From NCBI GenBank assembly GCA_017958705.1, contig JAGDCE010000296.1:1-11968 (forward strand): 11,968 nucleotides of DNA, given 5' to 3'. The stretch comes from Clostridia bacterium. Lineage in GTDB: Bacteria > Bacillota > Clostridia > Oscillospirales > CAG-272. The notes under the pieces are model-generated. The model was not told the DNA's origin, ran no database searches, and saw only the letters and a program-made list of their open reading frames with translations. Position numbers and translations under genes: made by a program. Each line of letters begins with the position of its first letter. Positions within the stretch are counted from its first letter, which is position 1. Positions 6,210-11,968 of the stretch are shown here, in pieces.

Positions 6210-7703
6210 TCAGTTAGCAGATGCTTTGTAAGCGTCGATGTATTCGCTGATCTTCTTATTGGTGCCTTTGGTTATACCTTTGACCCATTTTGCGAACGTG
6301 CCGGTGCCTTTCTTGATCTGCTGGATGAAGGAATCGTCGATGCCGTTCCAACGTGCATAGTATCCGAGATCCCACAGTCTGTTTCTGCAGGCGATATCGA
6401 TCATCTCGAAGGAGTCGGCGTCACGCTGATATTTGCCCTTAAGAGTCTGCTCGTAGTAAGCGGGGGTGACTCTCTTGTAGGACTCGAAGCAGAGAGCTTC
6501 AAGAGCGAAGCCGGTGAAAGCGGTATCCTTGTTCATGACGGGTATCACGAACAGAGTTGCTCCGTGGTAAACGTAGCAGTAGTATTCCTTCTGCGAAGCG
6601 TCGAATTTCGGAATGGGGAGAACGCCGTAGTCCGCGTCCATCTCACGCAGGCCGGCAAGGTTGGCGGCGTTTGTGATGTAGAATATGCAGCGGTTTTCCG
6701 TGAAAGCGACGGAAGAAGCAAATTTGCTTTCGGAAGTGAACGGCGGTTCATTCAGATGGTCGTGAGCGTCGATCGTCTTATTGTCGACTCTCGTGATATT
6801 GTATATCTTGTCGATTATGGCGATGTTCTTGTCGGTGTTGACGTCCAGGTACGGCAGATCGTCCTGATCCTTGAGGACCATGCGGCCGCCGGCTCCGAAG
6901 AACAGAGCAAGGTAAGCCTCGATCTGGATGCCCATACCGTAAGTGTCTTCAACGTCTACCTTGGAGTTGCCGTTGTCGACGTAGCCGTATTCCTTTATAA
7001 TGTCGTTGAGCATGTCGAGCGTCCAGGTGTTGTTGCGTACGGCGTCGTAGAAGTTCGGCAGGTCATAGTCGCTTGCAAGCTTCTTGTTGAAGATCATTAT
7101 GAACGTACCCGCGTTGGCTTTCGTCGAGATATCGCCGGTGATGTAGAACAGTTTGTTATCGATCGACAGACCTTCGTACAGGCCCTGATCCCAGTAATGT
7201 TTTGTGAGGTCCAGGTTCTCGATAGTGGTCAGATCGCGGAAGATGTTCTCGGACGCGAGCGGGCAGGCCTTAAAGGCGTTGAACGCCGCGACGCTGTAAT
7301 CGTTCAGACCGGATTTATATGCGTTCTTCAGCGTTGTGCTGACGTCGCTGTCATAGACGACTTCGATCGTTATACCGTACGTGTCTTCAACGTATAAGTT
7401 CCTGTTGTAGATAGCGGAATTTACGGGGTCCTCCGAATCCTCTTCGACATAAAGGTCGTCGGCAGGCCAGAAATCGTCATTGGCAAGGATCGTGAGCGTT
7501 TTGCCTCTGAACTGTCCGGCGGCGGCTATCGTATCGGGATCCATAATGTAGTTCGGATCTTCCGTTTCGACCGGGTCGGGCGATTCTGTGGTACTATCCT
7601 TCGTCTGATCCGATTTTCCGGTATCGTCGGGATTGCCGGCGCACGCCGTAAAAGCGGAAACCGCAAAAATCAGACAAAGAAGGATTACAAGAAATTTTTT
7701 CAT
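6210..7703 (-). CDS. Extracellular solute-binding lipoprotein (ABC transporter substrate-binding, family 1-like)
   Basis: A 497-aa exported lipoprotein. The N-terminus is a lipoprotein signal: MKK, a hydrophobic stretch (residues 4-18), then the lipobox F-T-A-C with Cys21 as the lipidated residue. A Ser/Thr/Asp/Glu/Pro-rich linker (about 22-55) follows, as in Gram-positive surface lipoproteins. The remainder resembles family 1 (carbohydrate-type) substrate-binding proteins, with strand openings such as GKTLTILAND and IEVVYDSDV, the GTFIMIFNKKL segment, and the segment DYGVLPIPKFD. The ligand cannot be read from sequence. No permease or ATPase gene is in the window, so its transport partners are elsewhere or absent. 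ATG 7703 has GGAGGA 5 bases upstream. It follows the acyl carrier protein gene by 22 bases on the same strand and looks like the last gene of that operon, ending at the 6171-6198 terminator. Confidence 0.85.
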   Translation of the reverse strand: MKKFLVILLCLIFAVSAFTACAGNPDDTGKSDQTKDSTTESPDPVETEDPNYIMDPDTIAAAGQFRGKTLTILANDDFWPADDLYVEEDSEDPVNSAIYNRNLYVEDTYGITIEVVYDSDVSTTLKNAYKSGLNDYSVAAFNAFKACPLASENIFRDLTTIENLDLTKHYWDQGLYEGLSIDNKLFYITGDISTKANAGTFIMIFNKKLASDYDLPNFYDAVRNNTWTLDMLNDIIKEYGYVDNGNSKVDVEDTYGMGIQIEAYLALFFGAGGRMVLKDQDDLPYLDVNTDKNIAIIDKIYNITRVDNKTIDAHDHLNEPPFTSESKFASSVAFTENRCIFYITNAANLAGLREMDADYGVLPIPKFDASQKEYYCYVYHGATLFVIPVMNKDTAFTGFALEALCFESYKRVTPAYYEQTLKGKYQRDADSFEMIDIACRNRLWDLGYYARWNGIDDSFIQQIKKGTGTFAKWVKGITKGTNKKISEYIDAYKASAN

Positions 7704-7725
7704 ATTATCCTCCCGATAATGATTT

Positions 7726-7959
7726 TCATTTATTTTCTACGAGTCCGGTGAGATATTCGACAACGTCGTTCACGGTGATGAAGCTCTGTAACGCGTCGTC
7801 TTCAATCTCGATGCCGTACTTGTCTTCGCAGTAAAGAACAAGGTCTGCGAGTTCAAGAGAGTTGATGCCGAGATCGTTTGCGAGCTGTGCCTCGGGCTTG
7901 ATCTGCTCGGGATCGATCTCAAGCTTGCTGATCAAAAGCTGTTTGAATTCTTCGTACAT
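7726..7959 (-). CDS. Acyl carrier protein
   Basis: A 77-aa acidic four-helix carrier protein. The phosphopantetheine attachment site is Ser34 in DLGINSLELADL. The residue just before the serine is Asn33 where housekeeping ACPs have Asp (DSL). Length and helix pattern match the family. GGAGG lies about 8 bases before ATG 7959. The gene sits 18 bases after the acyl ligase stop and 22 bases before the lipoprotein start, so the three are probably co-transcribed. With an AMP-forming ligase directly upstream and no fatty-acid synthase genes nearby, this is probably a dedicated carrier that receives an acyl group from that ligase rather than the housekeeping AcpP. That role is inferred. I assign no gene symbol for this reason. 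Confidence 0.92.
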   Translation of the reverse strand: MYEEFKQLLISKLEIDPEQIKPEAQLANDLGINSLELADLVLYCEDKYGIEIEDDALQSFITVNDVVEYLTGLVENK

Positions 7960-7977
7960 GGTATACCTCCAATTTTA

Positions 7978-9672
7978 TTACTTCAGGAGAAAACGCTTGA
8001 TCTTTCTGGTCGTCGTCTTTTCAAATTCACTGTCCCTGATCTCCAGAGCGGTTATGTGCTTGAACGTTGGCAGGCCTTTGTTAATCAAGTTTATTTCAGA
8101 GAATATTTTCTCATAAAGTTCTTTTTCATCAATATCGCCGACAGCATCCTTATCGGGATAAATAAGCGCCGTGATTACGATTCCGTCGTCGCCTTTTCTT
8201 CCTATTACCGCCGCTTCTTTTATGATCGGCGATTTCAGCAGATATTCCTCAAGTTCCTCGGGATATACGTTTTTGCCGTTGGACGCTATTATCACGTTTT
8301 TCTTGCGGCCGGTTATGAAAATATAACCGTCTTCGTCGATTATGCCGATATCGCCGGTGCGGAACCAACCGTCTTCGGTAAAGGCTTCCTTCGTCGCCGC
8401 GTCGTTTTTATAATAGCCCATGAAGACGTTTCCGCCGCGCACCTGGATCTCGCCGTCGCCGCTCTCGGCGGGTTCGTCGATCCTCGCCTCAAGTCCGTCC
8501 GCGATAAGTCCGGCGGAACCGAATTTGCGCTGTTTCAGCGGGTTGACAGAGATCAGCGGGCAGCATTCGGTGATACCGTAGCCCTCGACCACGGTGATGC
8601 CGAACGCGTCAAAATCGCGCAGTATCTCGGGATCGATCGGCGCGCCGCCGACGATTATGCGATCGAGATTGCCGCCGAAAGCGTTCAATATTCCGGAGAA
8701 GAACGTTTTCCTCATATCTATGCCGGTCTTGCGCATCGCGTTCGACGCTTTCATCAGCGCGCGGACCTGCTTTTCCTTACCTTGCTTTTTAACGTTGTCC
8801 CAGATCTTCTTATCCATCGTCTCAAGGAAAAGCGGAACAAGTATAAGACAGGTGGGTTTGACTTCCGTAATATTCTTGAACGTGTGCTTCAGGGAATCGT
8901 TCATGAACGAGGTGGCGCCGATGTGTGACATCGCGAGGTGATTCGTGATCAGTGCGAACGTATGATGTATCGGCAGCACAGATACGAAAACATCGTTCTC
9001 GTCGTTGCTTACCATCTTGCAGCACTGGATGACGGAGAACAGAATATTATATTCGCTTATCATCACGCCTTTGCTCGTCCCGGTGGTGCCGGAGGTGAAC
9101 AGGATGCAGGAAAGACGCGCGGGATCCGCTTTGAACGTGCCGGGCACATACGTACCGTCTGCGATGAGCTTTTCACCTTTTTCGATCAGATCGTCGAATA
9201 ATACGACCTTTTCGTCACTGATTTCATCAACCGGATGTGCGCCGATTATTACGACGGTGCGGAGAAGCGGAAGCGTATCGAAATAGGGGAGAAGCATTTT
9301 GTATTCGCGCTCGGAAACGAACAGTGTTTCCGACTCGGTTATCGAAACGAAGCCGGCGAGTTGTTCAGCCTGAAGCTCGCGGTCGAGCGGAACGATAACG
9401 CCGCCGCATCCGATAACGGAAAGAAACGTTGTTATCCAGTCCGGATGCTGATCGCCGCAGAGCGAAACGGTTTTACCGCCAATCCGCATATCTGTAAGCG
9501 CGGCGCGGAGCGCGTCGAACGAATGCTTGTGATCGTTATATGTGAAAGTCTTTTTTTCTTTATCTTCGATGTAATAATACAGCGGCTTGTCGCCGAAACG
9601 GCCTGCGGCGGTATAAACGAGTTCTTCAACGGATGATAGCCTTTTGAATTCCCGCGGCACGAACTTCTTCAT
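7978..9672 (-). CDS. AMP-forming acyl ligase (long-chain acyl-CoA/acyl-ACP synthetase-like)
   Basis: A 564-aa ANL-superfamily adenylating enzyme that activates a carboxylic acid with ATP to acyl-AMP and then transfers it to a thiol. Motifs in order are the phosphate loop FTSGTTGTSKG (residues 192-202), PIHHTFA, EGYGITECCPL, GWFRTGDIG, the hinge GRKKNVIIASNGKNVYPEE, and a C-terminal TTTRKIKR with the likely catalytic Lys557. The usual Gly before that lysine is Arg556. It is closest in feel to long-chain acyl-CoA synthetases (COG1022). An ACP gene 18 bases downstream suggests the thiol acceptor is that ACP, as in acyl-ACP synthetases, but CoA cannot be excluded. A longer frame reaches 9726, but ATG 9672 (MKKFVPREF) is preferred because GGAG at 9686-9683 lies 10 bases upstream and the N-terminus then matches the family. 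The promoter at 9747-9774 leaves a leader of about 68 bases. Confidence 0.9.
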   Translation of the reverse strand: MKKFVPREFKRLSSVEELVYTAAGRFGDKPLYYYIEDKEKKTFTYNDHKHSFDALRAALTDMRIGGKTVSLCGDQHPDWITTFLSVIGCGGVIVPLDRELQAEQLAGFVSITESETLFVSEREYKMLLPYFDTLPLLRTVVIIGAHPVDEISDEKVVLFDDLIEKGEKLIADGTYVPGTFKADPARLSCILFTSGTTGTSKGVMISEYNILFSVIQCCKMVSNDENDVFVSVLPIHHTFALITNHLAMSHIGATSFMNDSLKHTFKNITEVKPTCLILVPLFLETMDKKIWDNVKKQGKEKQVRALMKASNAMRKTGIDMRKTFFSGILNAFGGNLDRIIVGGAPIDPEILRDFDAFGITVVEGYGITECCPLISVNPLKQRKFGSAGLIADGLEARIDEPAESGDGEIQVRGGNVFMGYYKNDAATKEAFTEDGWFRTGDIGIIDEDGYIFITGRKKNVIIASNGKNVYPEELEEYLLKSPIIKEAAVIGRKGDDGIVITALIYPDKDAVGDIDEKELYEKIFSEINLINKGLPTFKHITALEIRDSEFEKTTTRKIKRFLLK

Positions 9673-9746
9673 AATCAGAGATCTCCGGTCAATCAAATGA
9701 ATGCGCATACGTCTGCATGACCGCACAAGTACACACTATAAACATC

Positions 9747-9774
9747 ATTATATCCAAAAAAACGAGTTTGTCAA
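9747..9774 (-). promoter_or_regulatory. Consensus sigma-A promoter for the acyl ligase-ACP-lipoprotein operon
   Basis: Read on the minus strand, TTGACA at 9774-9769 and TATAAT at 9752-9747 are both perfect consensus hexamers separated by 16 bases. The predicted transcription start is near 9740, about 68 bases before the ligase ATG at 9672. Confidence 0.85.
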
Positions 9775-9846
9775 GTTATCAAATGTATATTTTTCTGCAC
9801 ATACACCTAATTTATAATATTTAAATAAAATACAATAAAAAAATTC

Positions 9847-9868
9847 AGTAAAATTATCCCATTTTACT
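9847..9868. promoter_or_regulatory. Inverted repeat, candidate operator (AGTAAAAT-N6-ATTTTACT)
   Basis: A perfect 8-base inverted repeat, AGTAAAAT at 9847-9854 and ATTTTACT at 9861-9868, separated by 6 bases. It ends 2 bases before the proposed -35 of the plus-strand operon. The same heptamer GTAAAAT recurs twice downstream in the promoter, which supports a protein-binding site rather than chance, although the AT-rich context weakens the argument. It has no T-tract and is not a terminator. Confidence 0.5.
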
Positions 9869-9869
9869 A

Positions 9870-9898
9870 TTGCGAATCGGCTGTGTTTGTAGTAAAAT
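9870..9898 (+). promoter_or_regulatory. Putative promoter for the acyl-CoA synthetase-dehydrogenase operon
   Basis: TTGCGA at 9870-9875 (4 of 6 consensus) and TAAAAT at 9893-9898 (5 of 6) are separated by 17 bases, with a predicted start near 9905 and a leader of about 35 bases. The -10 lies inside one of the GTAAAAT repeats, so a protein bound there would compete with RNA polymerase. An alternative TATAAT at 9813-9818 lacks a good -35. Confidence 0.5.
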
Positions 9899-9915
9899 GT
9901 ATGTGGTAAAATATA
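9888..9915 (+). repeat. 14-bp tandem repeat containing GTAAAAT over the -10 and start site
   Basis: Two adjacent 14-base units (9888-9901 and 9902-9915) match at 12 of 14 positions. Each contains GTAAAAT, at 9892-9898 and 9906-9912. With the inverted repeat at 9847-9868 this makes four copies of the heptamer within 65 bases. Confidence 0.6.
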
Positions 9916-9940
9916 TGCCTGTAAAAAAGGGTTGTTTCAA

Positions 9941-11599
9941 GTGCGTTATTACGAAAGATTTGTTAATGAGACGTTTGATGACGAAGGTCATCTGAAAACG
10001 TATGAAATAAAGGACGGGATCGAATTCAACTTCGGATACGATCACGTTGATTTCGTTGCGGCGTCGGAGCCCGACAGGACTGCGATAATGTACGTCAGCG
10101 ATAAGGGATACGAGAAGCGAATCACGTACGGCGAATGGTCGAAGATGAGCGATGCCGCCGCCTCGTTTTTCAAAAGCCTCGGTATCCGAAAAGGCGACCG
10201 AGTCATGCTCGTCCTCAAACGGAATTATGAATTCTGGTACAGCTACGTCGCGCTGCATAAGATCGGCGCGATAGCGATCCCCGCCACGTATCAGTTGCAG
10301 GACAAAGACTATATCTACCGCTTCAACGCCGCGGGCGTTCGCGCCATAATCGCGACGGCGGATCCGCAGGTGCTTGCTCATATCGACAACGCCTGCGCCG
10401 TTACGGACACCGTTGAATTCAAGATCGTCTGCCGCGGAGAAAAAGAAGGATGGTTGTCATTTGACGAGGGCGTTAAAAACGCGCCGCCTTTCGTCCGTCC
10501 TACGGGCGAGGATGCGCCGAAAAGCACTGACAGGATGCTTATATTCTTTACCTCCGGCACCAACGGCATGCCCAAGATGGCGACTCACAATTTCCTTTAT
10601 CCGCTCGCTCACATATTCACGGGTGTATACTGGCACAGAGTCGTTGACGGTGGCCTGCATATAACGGTCGCCGATACCGGATGGGCAAAGACAGGCTGGG
10701 GCAAGATGTACGGTCAGCATCTCGGCGGTTCAGCTCAGCTCGTGTACGATCACGAAAAGTTCAACGCAGCTGATATGCTCGAAATGCTTCAGAAATACCG
10801 CCCGACAACGTTCTGCGCACCGCCGACGATATACAGATTCCTGATCAAGGAAGACCTGAAGAAATATGATCTTTCGTCGATCAGAAACGCGGCGATCGCC
10901 GGTGAAGCCCTCAATCCAGAGGTCTTCAATCAGTTCAAAGAAGCCACCGGACTCAAGCTCATGGAGGGATTCGGACAGTCGGAATCGTCCGTCATCGTCT
11001 GTACGCCTTATTTCACGGAACCGAAGGTCGGATCGATGGGACTTCCCGTGCCGTATCTTGACGTCGACGTCGTCGACGAAAACGGCAGATCGACCGCGCC
11101 CGGCGAAAACGGCGAGATCGTCATCAGAAAAAGAAACGGCAATCACCCGGCGGGGCTTCTTATCGAATATTATCGCGATCCGGAAAGCACCGCGAAGGTG
11201 TGGGAAGGCGGTTATTATCACACCGGCGACATTGCGTGGCGCGACGAGGACGGTTATTACTGGTATGTCGGCAGAAAAGACGACGTTATCAAATCGTCCG
11301 GCTACCGCATCGGTCCGTTCGAGGTCGAAAGCGTCCTCATGGAGCATCCCGCGATCCTAGAATGCGCCGTTACCGGCGTGCCTCACGAGATACGCGGCAT
11401 GGTCGTCAAAGCCACGATAGTGCTGACAAAGGGATATACCCCATCGGACGAGCTTGCGAAAGAGATTCAGAACTATGTCAAAACTCATACGGCGCCGTAC
11501 AAATATCCGCGCATCGTCGAATTCGTCGACGAGCTTCCCAAGACCGCGAGCGGCAAAATTAAGCGTGTCGAGATCCGTGCCAAGGATCTTGCAAAATAA
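9941..11599 (+). CDS. AMP-forming acyl-CoA synthetase (acetyl/medium-chain type)
   Basis: A 552-aa cytosolic ANL-superfamily enzyme that converts a carboxylic acid, ATP and CoA to acyl-CoA, AMP and PPi. Motifs in order are the phosphate loop FFTSGTNGMPKM (residues 202-213), the DTGWAKTGWGKMYG segment typical of medium-chain/acetyl-CoA synthetase relatives, the adenine-binding EGFGQSES, YYHTGDIAWRDEDGYYWYVGR, the hinge and following loop KDDVIKSSGYRIGPFEVE, and the C-terminal PKTASGKIKR with catalytic Lys539. That last motif matches the pattern acetylated by Gcn5-type acetyltransferases in other acyl-CoA synthetases. The acid substrate cannot be read from sequence; a short or medium chain is the best guess. 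GTG 9941 is preferred over TTG 9932 because AAAGGG at 9926-9931 lies 9 bases before the GTG and directly abuts the TTG. A zinc dehydrogenase gene follows after 35 bases on the same strand. Confidence 0.9.
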   Translation: MRYYERFVNETFDDEGHLKTYEIKDGIEFNFGYDHVDFVAASEPDRTAIMYVSDKGYEKRITYGEWSKMSDAAASFFKSLGIRKGDRVMLVLKRNYEFWYSYVALHKIGAIAIPATYQLQDKDYIYRFNAAGVRAIIATADPQVLAHIDNACAVTDTVEFKIVCRGEKEGWLSFDEGVKNAPPFVRPTGEDAPKSTDRMLIFFTSGTNGMPKMATHNFLYPLAHIFTGVYWHRVVDGGLHITVADTGWAKTGWGKMYGQHLGGSAQLVYDHEKFNAADMLEMLQKYRPTTFCAPPTIYRFLIKEDLKKYDLSSIRNAAIAGEALNPEVFNQFKEATGLKLMEGFGQSESSVIVCTPYFTEPKVGSMGLPVPYLDVDVVDENGRSTAPGENGEIVIRKRNGNHPAGLLIEYYRDPESTAKVWEGGYYHTGDIAWRDEDGYYWYVGRKDDVIKSSGYRIGPFEVESVLMEHPAILECAVTGVPHEIRGMVVKATIVLTKGYTPSDELAKEIQNYVKTHTAPYKYPRIVEFVDELPKTASGKIKRVEIRAKDLAK

Positions 11600-11634
11600 A
11601 TGAATTTCATTTTTATACCAAAGGAGCAATCGTT

Positions 11635-11968
11635 ATGAAAACAAAAGCAGTCAGACTGTACGGTGTTAACGACCTCAGGCTTGAGGAATTCGAGCTTCCC
11701 GAGATAAAGGATGACGAGATCCTCGCCAAGATCGTGTCGGACAGCATTTGCATGTCTTCCCACAAGGCCGCCATGCAGGGCGCCAATCACAAGAGAGTCC
11801 CGAACAACGTAGCCGACAACCCCGTAATAATCGGTCACGAGTTCTGCGGCGTTATTGAAGCCGTCGGCGGCAAATGGGCAGACAAGTATAAAGCAGGAGA
11901 TAAATTCACGATCCAGCCCGCCCTCAACCAGAAGGACGATCCGCTCGCCGCGCCCGGTTATTCATTCA
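11635..11968 (+). CDS. Zinc-dependent alcohol dehydrogenase, L-sorbose-1-phosphate reductase-like (partial)
   Basis: The first 111 residues of a medium-chain dehydrogenase; the frame is open at the window end. The N-terminal GroES-like catalytic domain is visible: MKTKAVRLYGVNDLRLEEFELPE opens the fold, Cys39 (in DSICMSSHKAA) and His68-Glu69 (in IIGHEFCG) are the expected catalytic-zinc ligands, and GDKFTIQPAL follows. The N-terminus resembles clostridial proteins annotated as L-sorbose-1-phosphate reductase (SorE) or generic zinc-binding dehydrogenases. The NAD(P)-binding half is outside the window, so cofactor and substrate are unknown. AAGGAG at 11621-11626 lies 8 bases before ATG 11635. 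It follows the acyl-CoA synthetase by 35 bases with no terminator between, so the two are probably one operon. Confidence 0.88.
   Translation, partial: MKTKAVRLYGVNDLRLEEFELPEIKDDEILAKIVSDSICMSSHKAAMQGANHKRVPNNVADNPVIIGHEFCGVIEAVGGKWADKYKAGDKFTIQPALNQKDDPLAAPGYSF

Noticed and set aside
6564..7397. 277-codon plus-strand frame opposite the lipoprotein gene
   Set aside because: It is antisense to a gene with signal peptide, lipobox and strong ribosome binding site; the translated product is Val-rich with no recognisable domain.
8056..8928. 290-codon plus-strand frame opposite the acyl ligase
   Set aside because: It is a shadow of the ligase gene, whose motifs are all intact on the minus strand.
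9813..9818. Perfect TATAAT on the plus strand upstream of the second ligase
   Set aside because: There is no acceptable -35 at 16-18 bases and the region is very AT-rich, so it may be chance. The element at 9870-9898 is closer to the gene and better spaced.
9847..9868. Inverted repeat considered as an intrinsic terminator
   Set aside because: The stem is AT-rich and weak, no T-tract follows on either strand, and no gene ends there; an operator fits better.
1..11968. Search for tRNA or rRNA genes, CRISPR arrays, insertion sequences, phage or toxin-antitoxin genes
   Set aside because: None was seen by eye. The genes are closely packed and the only gaps over 100 bases (2531-2680 and 9673-9940) are explained by divergent promoters.

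Overview
The window looks like chromosomal DNA from a Gram-positive anaerobe of the Clostridia (Firmicutes), perhaps a gut or environmental lineage. The grounds are strong AGGAGG-type ribosome binding sites, TTGACA/TATAAT and TGnTATAAT promoters, a lipoprotein with a Gram-positive-style signal, and protein sequences resembling clostridial versions of AlaRS, MscL, DUF1015 and a sorbose-1-phosphate-reductase-like dehydrogenase. No rRNA, tRNA, CRISPR array, insertion sequence or phage gene was seen. Eleven protein genes are supported; the first starts at the very edge and the last is cut off by the window end.

Layout. (1) 15-560 (+): an MnmM/YtqB-type tRNA wobble-uridine methyltransferase, convergent with (2) a minus-strand pair, a DUF1015 protein (1307-2530) and an unrecognised 244-aa helical protein (576-1310) that overlap by 4 bases. 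One long hairpin at 564-593 serves as the shared terminator and also encodes the last residues of the 244-aa protein. (3) 2531-2680 is a divergent promoter region with two perfect extended -10 elements facing away from each other. (4) 2681-6158 (+): a compact housekeeping operon, alaS-mscL-hinT, closed by a strong bidirectional terminator at 6171-6198. (5) 6210-9672 (-): a three-gene operon, read in the order AMP-forming acyl ligase, acyl carrier protein, extracellular solute-binding lipoprotein, driven by a consensus promoter at 9747-9774. (6) 9941 to the end (+), divergent from it: a second AMP-forming acyl-CoA synthetase followed by a zinc alcohol dehydrogenase related to L-sorbose-1-phosphate reductase.

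The left half is largely housekeeping. The more unusual part is the right half: a fatty- or carboxylic-acid-activating enzyme coupled to its own carrier protein and an orphan substrate-binding lipoprotein, back to back with another acid-activating enzyme and a dehydrogenase. The 268-bp divergent control region between them holds four copies of the heptamer GTAAAAT (one pair as an inverted repeat, one pair as 14-bp tandem repeats) that look like an uncharacterised operator. The MscL protein carries a striking Pro-Glu/Ala repeat hinge. I saw no clear evidence of a wholly new system; the acyl-activation locus and its operator are the best candidates for follow-up.
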